Assembly: GCF_000372065.1 (NCBI RefSeq)
Contig: NZ_AQVB01000010.1
Coordinates: 189-64,188 of the forward strand
Length of the DNA stretch: 64,000 nt
Source of the DNA: Oligella urethralis DSM 7531
GTDB taxonomy: Bacteria > Pseudomonadota > Gammaproteobacteria > Burkholderiales > Burkholderiaceae_B
Direction: 5' to 3'
Positions within the stretch are counted from its first letter, which is position 1. Each line of letters begins with the position of its first letter. The position numbers and the translations under genes were made by a program. The notes under the pieces were generated by a model that worked only from the letters and a program-made list of their open reading frames with translations, ran no database searches and was not told where the DNA came from. Positions 1 to 7,775 of this stretch are shown here, one piece after another.

Positions 1-543
1 GTTGAGGACGTGTTCTCAATTTCTGGTCGTGGTACCGTAGTGACTGGTCGTATTGAGCGCGGTGTGATTAAAGTGGGTGAAGAGATCGAGATCGTTGGTA
101 TCCGTGAAACACAGAAAACCATTTGTACCGGTGTTGAGATGTTCCGTAAGTTATTAGACCAGGGTGAGGCTGGTGATAACGTGGGTATCTTACTACGTGG
201 TACTAAGCGTGAGGATGTTGAGCGTGGTCAGGTATTGGCCAAGCCAGGCACCATTAAGCCACACACCAACTTCTCAGCTGAGGTGTACATCTTATCTAAG
301 GAAGAGGGTGGTCGTCATACGCCATTCTTCCAAGGTTACCGTCCTCAGTTCTACTTCCGTACAACGGACGTGACCGGTACCATTACACTACCAGCGGACA
401 AAGAGATGGTACTTCCTGGTGATAACGTCTCCATGGATGTAGAGTTAATCGCTCCTATCGCTATGGAAGAAGGCTTACGCTTCGCTATCCGTGAGGGTGG
501 TCGTACCGTCGGTGCCGGCGTTGTTGCTAAAATCGAGAAGTAA
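1..543 (+). CDS. tuf: Elongation factor Tu, C-terminal part (5' end outside window)
   Basis: EF-Tu carries aminoacyl-tRNA to the ribosome as a GTP complex. The frame is open from base 1 ([19 protein letters not shown]) to the TAA at 541-543, about 180 residues. This covers domains 2 and 3 of the roughly 396-residue protein; the GTPase domain lies upstream of the window. Domain 2 starts at once with [13 protein letters not shown], and domain 3 shows [15 protein letters not shown] and the ending [10 protein letters not shown]. rpsJ follows 131 bp downstream, the usual fusA-tuf-rpsJ order of betaproteobacteria. No frameshift is seen. Identification is certain; which tuf copy it is cannot be told. 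Confidence 0.98.
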   Translation, partial: VEDVFSISGRGTVVTGRIERGVIKVGEEIEIVGIRETQKTICTGVEMFRKLLDQGEAGDNVGILLRGTKREDVERGQVLAKPGTIKPHTNFSAEVYILSKEEGGRHTPFFQGYRPQFYFRTTDVTGTITLPADKEMVLPGDNVSMDVELIAPIAMEEGLRFAIREGGRTVGAGVVAKIEK

Positions 544-562
544 TTCTCATTGATGCGACTTA

Positions 563-637
563 ACTAATTCATTGTGATTGTGAATTAGTAAACGGTAGCA
601 CTCGACTTGCTTTAGTTGTTGGGTGCTACTGAATTTT
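563..637 (+). terminator. Double hairpin with T-tract between tuf and rpsJ
   Basis: Two stem-loops follow the tuf stop. The first pairs ACTAATTCA (563-571) with TGAATTAGT (581-589), a perfect 9 bp stem. The second pairs GTAGCAC (595-601) with GTGCTAC (623-629) and runs into GAATTTTTT, as in an intrinsic terminator. It would separate tuf from rpsJ at least in part; read-through or a promoter near 640-660 would then feed rpsJ. Confidence 0.55.
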
Positions 638-674
638 TTATGTTCTTTATATTGTTCTTTTAGGATTAACTTTC

Positions 675-986
675 ATGAAAAGCCAAAGAATTCGTATTCG
701 CTTAAAAGCCTTTGACTATAAATTAATCGATCAGTCTGCTGCTGAAATCGTTGAAACAGCTAAGCGCACTGGTGCTGTGGTACGTGGTCCAGTACCTCTA
801 CCTACTCGCTTCAAAAAGTTTGATATTTTACGTTCTCCACACGTTAACAAAAAATCACGTGACCAGTTCGAGATTCGTACGCATCAACGTTTGATGGATA
901 TTGTTGATCCTACTGACAAAACAGTTGACGCACTAATGCGTTTAGACTTACCTGCAGGTGTGGATGTAGAGATCGCCCTACAGTAA
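675..986 (+). CDS. rpsJ: 30S ribosomal protein S10
   Basis: S10 is a small-subunit head protein and also the transcription antitermination factor NusE. The 103 residues match the family length. They contain the family pattern [20 protein letters not shown] at the start, PLPTRF in the middle and [20 protein letters not shown] at 662-665 is the ribosome-binding site for the ATG at 675. In most bacteria rpsJ is the first gene of the S10 operon and is followed directly by rplC; here a strong terminator follows it and rplC lies about 27.7 kb away. Identification is certain. Confidence 0.98.
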   Translation: MKSQRIRIRLKAFDYKLIDQSAAEIVETAKRTGAVVRGPVPLPTRFKKFDILRSPHVNKKSRDQFEIRTHQRLMDIVDPTDKTVDALMRLDLPAGVDVEIALQ

Positions 987-1014
987 TTACTGTTTTTGTC
1001 TGACGACAAAATTT

Positions 1015-1060
1015 AAAGCCAACTATCTAAAGCATTGATGCTACGGATAGTTGGCTTTTT
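1015..1060 (+). terminator. Intrinsic terminator after rpsJ
   Basis: AAAGCCAACTATC (1015-1027) pairs with GATAGTTGGCTTT (1046-1058), followed by a T-run to 1060. The long perfect stem makes this a strong terminator, so the tuf-rpsJ transcript ends here. Confidence 0.9.
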
Positions 1061-1222
1061 GTTTGCCAAGCGAAGTTGGCATAGACCTCAGTTGATTTGG
1101 GAAACGAAGCGCTTAAGATGGCAAGCTTCAATACGCCATTAAACAATGTAGCCATCGAATGGCTAGAGACTACATTTTGCCCTTATCCAACGGCGGCAAT
1201 TTTAGAAAAAGATGGTGATGAA

Positions 1223-1792
1223 TTACTCAGCAACCGCTTCTAATGAAACGGTGATAGTCACTTCATCACTAACTGCGGGTGCATGTAGATCGACACCAAA
1301 GTCACTACGTAAAATCTTGGTTGTGGCATTCGCACCGATGGCATCTTTTTCCAACATCGGGTGAGTGGTATTTAAGAAGTGAGTGACCTCGAGTACCACT
1401 GGCTTAGTAATGCCTTTAATGGTCAAATCGCCCTCAATGGTTTTAGGCGCATCACCTTCAAAATTCACTTTGGTCGACTTAAAGCTTGCGGTCGGGAATT
1501 TAGCAGTATCAAAGATGTCTTCAGCTTGGATATGCTTATCAAACTCTTTGAATCCCGTGCTGATTGCTGTCATATCTAGCTTAATATCGACTTCTGCGGT
1601 TTTGGCTTCTTTGTCATAGACAACAGTACCGCTTGTGTTATCTAAACGTAATTGCTGAGTCGATAAACCTAAGTGACTGTATGAAAAGCTAGGGAAGGTA
1701 TGGGCAGGGTCAATCTGATAAGTTTGCGCTGCTGCAAAAGCTTGACCGGCAAAAAGTGCGGAAACTAAAGATGTAGTAAGTAATTTTTTCAT
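1223..1792 (-). CDS. YceI-family periplasmic lipid-binding protein
   Basis: YceI proteins form a lipocalin-like barrel that binds polyisoprenoids in the periplasm. The 189 residues begin with a Sec signal (MKKLLTTSLVSALFAGQAFA, cleavage expected after AFA). The mature start is QTYQIDPAHTFPSFSYSHLG, the family's usual opening, and FDKHIQAEDIFDTAKFPTASF in the middle is the most conserved stretch. TIKGITKPV and SDFGV are also typical. The gene is alone and divergent from the LysR gene at 2049. A hairpin at 1145-1176 (AATGTAG/CTACATT with an inner GCCAT/ATGGC stem) lies downstream and may end its transcript. The physiological ligand is unknown. Confidence 0.9.
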   Translation of the reverse strand: MKKLLTTSLVSALFAGQAFAAAQTYQIDPAHTFPSFSYSHLGLSTQQLRLDNTSGTVVYDKEAKTAEVDIKLDMTAISTGFKEFDKHIQAEDIFDTAKFPTASFKSTKVNFEGDAPKTIEGDLTIKGITKPVVLEVTHFLNTTHPMLEKDAIGANATTKILRSDFGVDLHAPAVSDEVTITVSLEAVAE

Positions 1793-1896
1793 AAAACTTC
1801 TCCAATAATTAAGTGAATTGTTATCTGCATAACTATAAGCTAGCTCATTAACAAAGAAAGCATAAAATGATTTGCTAACAATCGTCTGAGTCTAGC

Positions 1897-1920
1897 AAAA
1901 ACTCGAAAACAGAGTTTTTT
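1897..1920. other. Hairpin with T-run in the YceI/LysR divergent region
   Basis: AAAAACTC (1897-1904) pairs with GAGTTTTT (1912-1919). It sits in the 256 bp between two divergent genes, so it is not the terminator of either one. It may be a leader structure or an old terminator. Nothing else clear is seen in 1793-2048. Confidence 0.35.
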
Positions 1921-2048
1921 ATAGAGGCATTGTGTCGATACCTAAGTTAATCTTAATACGTATCATTGTATACAGCATTTAAAGGTTAATAAATGATTAA
2001 TATCGATATATACTATTCCTAGCAAAGAAATAATTAAAAGAATGAGCG

Positions 2049-2957
2049 ATGGACAAGTTATTAGCGATGAAGGTTTTCCAACGAGTGGCCGTTGAAAAGG
2101 GCTTTGCGGCTGCAGGTCGTGCTTTAGATATGTCACCGCCTGTGGTGACGCGTTTAATTGCTGAATTGGAGGCCGAGTTAGGGGTTCGACTTTTTCATCG
2201 AACTACCCGACGAGTAGCATTATCAGAGGCTGGAGAACTGTATTTAGAACGAGTCTGTAAAATTTTGGAAGATGTGGAGCAAGCGAGTGAATTAGTGAGT
2301 GGCCATAGTGCTCAGCTTTCTGGGGTCTTGAGGATATCCTCTGATGCCGCCTTAGCTAGTAACGTTATCGCTCCTTCGGTCTCCGGCTTTAGGGAGCTAT
2401 ACCCTGGCATCACACTGGATGTTAGGGTCAGAAGTTTACGAACTTTACCCATCGAGGATTACGATATTACCCTGTTTAGTTCGACGCGAGGGACGGACCT
2501 TGCTGTGGTTGCCCGTAGAATTTTGCAGTCGGAGGCGATTCTAGTTGCTTCAACGAAGTATATTGAGCGTCGTGGTATGCCTAAGACACCACAGGAGTTA
2601 GCAGACCATGATTGTATTTACACTCGGCGTGATAGTGATCCAATCAGGGGTTGGACTCTATGGAAGACGGATGATGCTAAAAAGGTTATTGAAGTTGAAA
2701 TAACGCCAATTTTGATGGCAAATCATACAGATACCTTACTTAAGGCAACCGTGGACGGTTTAGGGATTGCCTCTATGGCTCGTAACATCGTACAACCCTA
2801 TCTAGCCAGTGGTGAGATGGTTCGTGTGCTGGAGCCTTGGGTTACTGCTGAATTAGTGATGTATGCAGGTCTACCTAGTCGTCAATTTATTCCTCAGCGA
2901 GTGCAAGTGTACCTGGATTATCTTATTGAGTATACGCGAGAACTGTTAAAAATCTAA
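2049..2957 (+). CDS. LysR-family transcriptional regulator
   Basis: The 302-residue length and layout are standard for the LysR family. An N-terminal winged helix-turn-helix covers about residues 1-60 (FAAAGRALDMSPPVVTRLIAEL, then GVRLFHRTTRRVALSEAG). A periplasmic-binding-protein-like effector domain runs from about residue 90 to the end (SGVLRISSDAAL). It is the subgroup typified by LRTLPIEDYDITL and by LLKATVDGLGIASMA. The gene lies 149 bp upstream of an ABC importer operon on the same strand and is the best candidate for its regulator, though the divergent YceI gene is an alternative. Effector unknown. Confidence 0.92.
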   Translation: MDKLLAMKVFQRVAVEKGFAAAGRALDMSPPVVTRLIAELEAELGVRLFHRTTRRVALSEAGELYLERVCKILEDVEQASELVSGHSAQLSGVLRISSDAALASNVIAPSVSGFRELYPGITLDVRVRSLRTLPIEDYDITLFSSTRGTDLAVVARRILQSEAILVASTKYIERRGMPKTPQELADHDCIYTRRDSDPIRGWTLWKTDDAKKVIEVEITPILMANHTDTLLKATVDGLGIASMARNIVQPYLASGEMVRVLEPWVTAELVMYAGLPSRQFIPQRVQVYLDYLIEYTRELLKI

Positions 2958-3106
2958 TGAATTAATGTGCTGGTTTACGGGCTGAATCAGTAAAATAACG
3001 TATTGAAATGAGCGTCAATTACAGACATAGTGGTTCTTCAAAGGTGTACTATTGTTGTTAGTTTGAAGTTAACTAGCATAATTTCTATAAAATTTTGGAG
3101 GGGGTT

Positions 3107-4138
3107 ATGAGCTTTACTCGTCGTGATATTTTAAAAGTTGTAGGTGCCGCAGGTTTAGTCAGCATTAGTCCAAATTTAGCTTTTGCCCAGGTTGAAGGTA
3201 TTGAAAAAAAATCCCTTACTATCGCGGTGGGTGGCCAGGCGTTAGTGTACTATTTACCACTTTCAATTGCCGATCTTAAGGGCTTCTTTAAGGAAGAAGG
3301 TCTGGATGTAAAGATTGTTGACTTTGCCGGTGGTTCTAAAGCGTTACAAGCGGTGGTGGGCGGTAGTGCTGATGTTTGCTCGGGGGCTTTTGAGCATACA
3401 ATCAGCCTGCAGAATCGTCGTCAAAACTATAGTGCTTTTGTGATGCAGGGGCGTGCGCCGATGATTACCTTGGGTGTCTCAACTAAAAATATGCCTGACT
3501 ACAAAGAGCCAGCCGATCTTAAGGGTAAAAAGATTGGTGTGACTGCGCCAGGTTCGTCAACCAATATGTTACTTAACTTCTTTTTAGCCAAACACGGTTT
3601 GAGTGTCAGTGATGTATCTATTATTGGTGTGGGTGCTGGTACAGGCGCAGTTAATGCAATGCGCTCCGGTCAAATTGATGCTATCAGCAATGTTGATCCA
3701 GTAATATCTACTTTGGAGCATGAGGGCTTATTAAATCCTATCGTTGATACCAGAAGATTAGAAGACTCACAAGCGATATTTGGTGGCCCGATGCCGTCGA
3801 GCTGCTTATACGCTTCGCACAAGTTTATTGAAGATAATCCAAACACGTGTCAAGCTTTGGCAAATGCCATTATTAAGGCGGATAAATGGATCCAAGCAGC
3901 TAGTCTTGAAGACATTATAAAGACGGTACCCGAGCAGTATCTCTTAGGCAATCCAGACGTTTATCGCCGAGCCTTAGAAGCTAGTCTTGAGGCGCTTTCT
4001 CCAGATGGTATTATCGACCCCGAGGGTCCGCAGACGGCTTTAAATGCGCTTGATGCATATAACGAAGAGATTAAAGCTGAAAAAATTGATTTATCCAAAG
4101 TCTGGAATGATCGTTTTGTTAAAAAGACATCGTCATAA
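3107..4138 (+). CDS. ABC importer substrate-binding protein, NitT/TauT (NMT1) type, Tat-exported
   Basis: The 343-residue protein is the periplasmic receptor of a NitT/TauT-type importer, the group that takes up nitrate, sulfonates, taurine, aromatics or pyrimidine precursors. A twin-arginine signal is visible at the start (SFTRRDILKVVGAAG, then a hydrophobic run ending NLAFA). The mature part has the NMT1-like features PLSIADLKGFFKEEGLDVKI, GGSADVCSGAFEHT and LKGKKIGVTAPGSSTNMLL. I choose the ATG at 3107 with GGAGGGGG just before it; a TTG at 3095 lies inside that ribosome-binding region. The ATPase and permease genes follow closely. The substrate cannot be told from sequence. Confidence 0.9.
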   Translation: MSFTRRDILKVVGAAGLVSISPNLAFAQVEGIEKKSLTIAVGGQALVYYLPLSIADLKGFFKEEGLDVKIVDFAGGSKALQAVVGGSADVCSGAFEHTISLQNRRQNYSAFVMQGRAPMITLGVSTKNMPDYKEPADLKGKKIGVTAPGSSTNMLLNFFLAKHGLSVSDVSIIGVGAGTGAVNAMRSGQIDAISNVDPVISTLEHEGLLNPIVDTRRLEDSQAIFGGPMPSSCLYASHKFIEDNPNTCQALANAIIKADKWIQAASLEDIIKTVPEQYLLGNPDVYRRALEASLEALSPDGIIDPEGPQTALNALDAYNEEIKAEKIDLSKVWNDRFVKKTSS

Positions 4139-4159
4139 TCAAGGGATAGGAATAAGTTG

Positions 4160-4972
4160 ATGTCTCAAGCAGTTTTAGAGTTAAACAATATCACCTGCAC
4201 CTTTGTCTCTAATGACAAAGGTGGCGTGCCTTATACCGCCGTTAGGGATGCGACCTTGCATGTTCAAGACGGTGAGTTCGTCTCTGTTGTTGGTCCTACA
4301 GGCTGTGGAAAATCGACCTTGCTTAATGTCGCCGCTGGCTTATTGAAACCGACAACAGGCGATGTGATGGTGTACGGCAAATCTTTAGAGGGTATCAATA
4401 AGCGTGCTGGCTATATGTTTCAGGGCGAGTCTTTATTCCCTTGGCGCACAGCGTTGGCAAATGTTACCGCTGGCTTGGAGTTTGCTGGTATTAGCAAGCA
4501 GGCTGCCGAACAACAAGCGGTAGAGTGGCTAGCGCGAGTGGGTTTAGAGCATCACAAGGATAAATACCCGCATCAAATGTCCGGCGGCATGCGTAAGCGA
4601 GTGATGTTGGCTCAGACATTAATTCGTAATCCGGATATTATTCTGATGGATGAACCATTTTCTGCTTTGGATATTCAGACCAGACAACAAATGGAAAATG
4701 AAGTTCTGGATATCTGGATGTCGCAACGTAAAGCCGTGTTATTTATCACGCATGACTTGGATGAAGCCATCGCCATGAGCGATCGGGTTGTGATTCTGGC
4801 AGCTGGACCGGCGACGCGAATCATCGGGGAGTTTGTGATCGATTTGGAGCGCCCTCGTGATGTGGCTGAAATGCGCAATCACCCTCGTTTTGTGGAATTG
4901 CACAATGCAATTTGGGATGTTTTGCGTGAAGAGGTGCTCAAGGGCTATCAACAACAAAAAGAAAAGGCTTAA
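4160..4972 (+). CDS. ABC importer ATP-binding protein, NitT/TauT type
   Basis: This 270-residue protein is the cytoplasmic ATPase of the importer. The Walker A is GPTGCGKST (near residue 48), the ABC signature is MSGGMRKRVMLAQ, and the Walker B with D-loop is IILMDEPFSALD, followed by the switch His in LFITHDLDEAI. It is closest to the SsuB/TauB/NrtD group by pattern. A TTG sits directly before the ATG at 4160; I prefer the ATG, with GGGATAGG about 10 bases upstream. It starts 21 bp after the binding-protein gene and ends 3 bp before the permease gene, so the three are co-transcribed. Confidence 0.93.
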   Translation: MSQAVLELNNITCTFVSNDKGGVPYTAVRDATLHVQDGEFVSVVGPTGCGKSTLLNVAAGLLKPTTGDVMVYGKSLEGINKRAGYMFQGESLFPWRTALANVTAGLEFAGISKQAAEQQAVEWLARVGLEHHKDKYPHQMSGGMRKRVMLAQTLIRNPDIILMDEPFSALDIQTRQQMENEVLDIWMSQRKAVLFITHDLDEAIAMSDRVVILAAGPATRIIGEFVIDLERPRDVAEMRNHPRFVELHNAIWDVLREEVLKGYQQQKEKA

Positions 4973-4975
4973 TCA

Positions 4976-5773
4976 ATGAAAAAGTTACTCACACCAGGTA
5001 GGCATAATTATCGGATTTGGCAGATTGGGATCCTCATCGTCTTATTTTTGATATGGCATTTTGTTTCCAGAGACGATCAATTAGCTTTCTTTTTCGGTGA
5101 GCCTTTGGGCGTTTTTCAGGTGCTCTGGAAGTGGTTTGTGGTCGATGGCAATATTTATAAGCATTTGGGCATTACCTTAAGTGAAACTTTATTAGCGTTT
5201 GTGATCGGAACCATTGCCGGTATGCTAATGGGCTTGTGGATGGGTTTATCCAAAACTGCCAGTCTTATTTTTGAGCCCTACCTAACTGCTTTGAACTCGA
5301 TGCCGCGCGTGATTTTAGCACCGATTTTTGCTATGTGGTTCGGTTTAGGTATCTGGTCTAAAGTGGCCTTAGCTTTTACCTTGGTGTTTTTTATCGTGTT
5401 TTTCAACGTCTACCAAGGCATTCGCGAAGTGAGTCCGACCTTGTTGGATAATGCCCGTATGCTAGGCGCTAATCGCAAGCAGCTATTACGTTATGTGTAT
5501 TTGCCATCAGCGACCAGTTGGGTTTTTTCAAGCTTACATGCTTCAGTCGGCTTAGCCTTTGTTGGTGCCGTTGTGGGTGAGTATTTGGGTTCAGCCAGTG
5601 GTGTGGGTTATTTGATTTTACAAGCCGAAGGCTCATTTGATGTGAATACGGTGTATGCCGGCATCATTACCTTGACCATATGTGCATTATTACTCGATGC
5701 CTTAGTGGGTGTTGTTGAGCGCTACTTCCAAACTTGGAAACCAGGCTCGAAATCGGATACGCAACAGGCTTAA
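4976..5773 (+). CDS. ABC importer permease, NitT/TauT type
   Basis: This 265-residue inner-membrane protein has a first membrane segment near residues 15-33 and several more through to the end. The EAA-type loop that docks on the ATPase is DNARMLGANRKQLLRYVYLP, near residues 157-176. LNSMPRVILAPIFAMWFGLG is also typical of BPD_transp_1 permeases of this group. It starts 3 bp after the ATPase stop. The reading frame is intact and of normal length. Substrate unknown. Confidence 0.93.
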   Translation: MKKLLTPGRHNYRIWQIGILIVLFLIWHFVSRDDQLAFFFGEPLGVFQVLWKWFVVDGNIYKHLGITLSETLLAFVIGTIAGMLMGLWMGLSKTASLIFEPYLTALNSMPRVILAPIFAMWFGLGIWSKVALAFTLVFFIVFFNVYQGIREVSPTLLDNARMLGANRKQLLRYVYLPSATSWVFSSLHASVGLAFVGAVVGEYLGSASGVGYLILQAEGSFDVNTVYAGIITLTICALLLDALVGVVERYFQTWKPGSKSDTQQA

Positions 5774-5799
5774 GATATCAGTATTTTTTAGAGGATTTT

Positions 5800-6117
5800 A
5801 TGATTATTCATATGGTGTTATTTAAATTTGAAGACACGTTACCGGCGGACTTTGATGCAACTGTGGCTTATCACTGTGAGCAGATTAGGCAGCATTGTGA
5901 AGGAGTGATTCTGTTTGATTTGAAAAAGAATTTCTCTGACCGATCCGGTGGTTTTAATTATGCGCTTTCTAGTATTTTTGCTGATATGGAAAGCTTAGAT
6001 AACTATCAACCCCATCCTGTACATCAAGCCTTTAAAAGCTATTTGGATAATTTTAGGGGCGAACGTGTCGTCTATGATGGTCAGTTAGCTGAGGATTGCG
6101 TGGTAAAAAGTCTGTAA
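5800..6117 (+). CDS. Dabb (stress-responsive alpha/beta barrel) domain protein
   Basis: The 105-residue protein has the Dabb hallmark opening MIIHMVLFKFED and later SDRSGGFNYALSSIFADMESL and YQPHPVHQAFKSYL, the His-containing stretch common to the family. Dabb proteins are small dimeric ferredoxin-like barrels; a few are enzymes acting on polyketide or aromatic substrates. I choose the ATG at 5800, with GAGG at 5791, over a longer frame that runs back into the permease gene. It is the last gene before a strong terminator, 26 bp after the permease, so it belongs to the importer operon. Its role there is unknown; acting on the imported compound is a guess. Confidence 0.8.
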   Translation: MIIHMVLFKFEDTLPADFDATVAYHCEQIRQHCEGVILFDLKKNFSDRSGGFNYALSSIFADMESLDNYQPHPVHQAFKSYLDNFRGERVVYDGQLAEDCVVKSL

Positions 6118-6139
6118 GTTAGCACTTTAATGTAGTTGT

Positions 6140-6189
6140 AGCCCTGAGTTTTTGTTGTATAGCATACGAGCCAGAACTCAGGGCTTTTT
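6140..6189 (+). terminator. Intrinsic terminator of the ABC importer operon
   Basis: AGCCCTGAGTT (6140-6150) pairs perfectly with AACTCAGGGCT (6175-6185), followed by TTTTT. Confidence 0.9.
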
Positions 6190-6484
6190 AAGTCGCAAGG
6201 ATTGCCTAGCGTCACCCTTAGGTTTTGTTGTTGGCACCATAGAAAGATAGTGCAGGTCAAATGAATAGCTTGCACTTTACGGAGTCCGTTTCTGCTTTTC
6301 AAAAGCGAAGGCTTGATGCTATGTCAGCACATCGTCCAATACTTTATCTGAAGCATCAAAAGGATAAGATTATTTTTGTCGATCGTGAGGATGGACAGTT
6401 TCTGTGAGCCGTGATAGCGAAGAGCAAATCATAACGCCCATATCGTGGCTATCGATATGGGCGTCGTGAGTGTGTTTTAAATCA
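6190..6484. other. Intergenic stretch with one hairpin
   Basis: A hairpin pairs ACGCCCATATCG (about 6434-6445) with CGATATGGGCGT (6453-6464). It lies just downstream of the RidA-like gene on the minus strand and may end its transcript, though the T-tract is poor. A 48-codon open frame (6261-6407, plus) resembles nothing I know and has only a weak ribosome-binding site, so I do not call it a gene. Confidence 0.4.
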
Positions 6485-6844
6485 CTATAAGGCAGCGTTC
6501 ACTTGAATCTCAACATTGACCGTGGGGCGTGCTAGCTTAGCTTCGACGGTAGCACGGGTAGGAATGCCATTAGGGTCTAACCATTCGCCCCAGATACTGT
6601 TCATGGTGCTAAAGTCATGATCAATATCACTTAACCAGATTTGTGCGCTGATAAGACGGCTTTTATCCGTACCGGCTTCCTTAAGGAGGGCATCAATTTG
6701 CTCCAGTACATTATGGGTTTGAGTGGCAATGTCCTTGCCCTCAGCTTCGGGCGTGGGAACAATGCCGGATAAATAAACCGTGCCATTATGAATAACAATT
6801 TTAGACATTAGGGGACCGCTGTGTTTGCGTTCAATAGCTGACAT
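6485..6844 (-). CDS. RidA/YjgF/YER057c/UK114-family protein
   Basis: This family includes RidA, which hydrolyses reactive enamine/imine intermediates made by PLP enzymes. The 119 residues include YLSGIVPT, IATQTHNVLEQIDALLKEAG, ARPTVNVEIQVNAAL and GIPTRATVEAKLA. The Arg of the IPTRATV segment is at the place of the RidA ligand-binding Arg. The sequence is nearer to the later-named subfamilies than to E. coli RidA, so deaminase activity is not assured. AAGGA lies 9 bases before the ATG at 6844. It appears to be a single-gene unit. Confidence 0.88.
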   Translation of the reverse strand: MSAIERKHSGPLMSKIVIHNGTVYLSGIVPTPEAEGKDIATQTHNVLEQIDALLKEAGTDKSRLISAQIWLSDIDHDFSTMNSIWGEWLDPNGIPTRATVEAKLARPTVNVEIQVNAAL

Positions 6845-6938
6845 AGATGTGTATCCTTTTAAACGAAGTTCAGATGGTTATTTTAACAAAGGCGATTTTT
6901 TATCGTAACAGAAATTTGTGACAGCGAGAATGAGCGGT

Positions 6939-7763
6939 TTAATACGCAAAGCGCTCGCGCATTTCCTCTAAACCGAATTCCTTGAGAATTTCCAATTGAC
7001 GCTCACGCGCACTGTTTTTGTACTTAGCTACTTTGCGTGCCACAATCAACTCGTTTTTCATGGAATGTTCCCAACCCACTAATTCAGTGACGGTGACCTG
7101 ATAGCCGCGCGCCTCTAATTGGAGACAACGAAGTACATTCGTGAGATGGCTGCCAAACTCCCGAGTATGAATGGGATGGCGCCAAATTTCAGCAAGGCTG
7201 TTATGCTTGATAGCCTTGTTTTTGTGTTGGCGTAGATGCGCCGCAAGCTCTGCTTGGCAGCATGGGACTAGGACGATGTATTTGGATTGGCGTTCTAGGG
7301 CAAAGCGAATCGCATCATCCGTAGCGGTATCACAGGCGTGCAATGCCGTTGTTATATCCACCTTAGCGGGAATATCGGTAGAGTGCATGGCCTCTTCAAC
7401 ACGCATCGCTTTAAAACTCATGCCATCCGAAAAGCCGAGCTTGTTCGCTAATTCCTCAGAGCTTTTTACCAACTGCTCTCTGAACTCAATCCCATACACA
7501 TGCGCTTCCGGATGATTTTTTAGCAGCAGATCATAAAGAATAAAACCCAAATACGATTTACCGGCGCCGTGATCCACTAAGACCAATTGCTTTTGCTCTT
7601 CTAACACTTTGAGCATCAAAGGTTCGATAAAGTGATAGAGATGGTACACCTGTTTGAGCTTGCGACGGCTATCTTGATTGATTTTGCCGTCGCGGGTTAA
7701 GATGTGCAGAGCTTTGAGTAGCTCAAGGGATTGTTGCGGCTTAATTTCTGGGATTAAACTCAT
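6939..7763 (-). CDS. Class I SAM-dependent methyltransferase (Methyltransf_32/RrnAD-like)
   Basis: The 274-residue protein has a nucleotide-binding motif LVLVDHGAGKSYLGFILYDL near residue 61 instead of the usual GxGxG. Then come VYGIEFREQLV, a motif IV-like TTALHACDTATDDAI and the conserved VLVPCCQAEL. This set is typical of PF13679-type methyltransferases, whose human relatives are METTL25/RRNAD. The substrate is not known; RNA is a reasonable guess. It is 12 bp downstream of hemN and is the last gene of the topB-hemN run. Confidence 0.8.
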   Translation of the reverse strand: MSLIPEIKPQQSLELLKALHILTRDGKINQDSRRKLKQVYHLYHFIEPLMLKVLEEQKQLVLVDHGAGKSYLGFILYDLLLKNHPEAHVYGIEFREQLVKSSEELANKLGFSDGMSFKAMRVEEAMHSTDIPAKVDITTALHACDTATDDAIRFALERQSKYIVLVPCCQAELAAHLRQHKNKAIKHNSLAEIWRHPIHTREFGSHLTNVLRCLQLEARGYQVTVTELVGWEHSMKNELIVARKVAKYKNSARERQLEILKEFGLEEMRERFAY

Positions 7764-7775
7764 GACGCAACTCGA

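Noticed and set aside
6261-6407. 48-codon open frame on the plus strand between the Dabb and RidA-like genes
   Set aside because: The ribosome-binding site is weak, it resembles no family I know, and it lies after a terminator with no clear promoter. It may be a gene remnant but there is not enough to call it.
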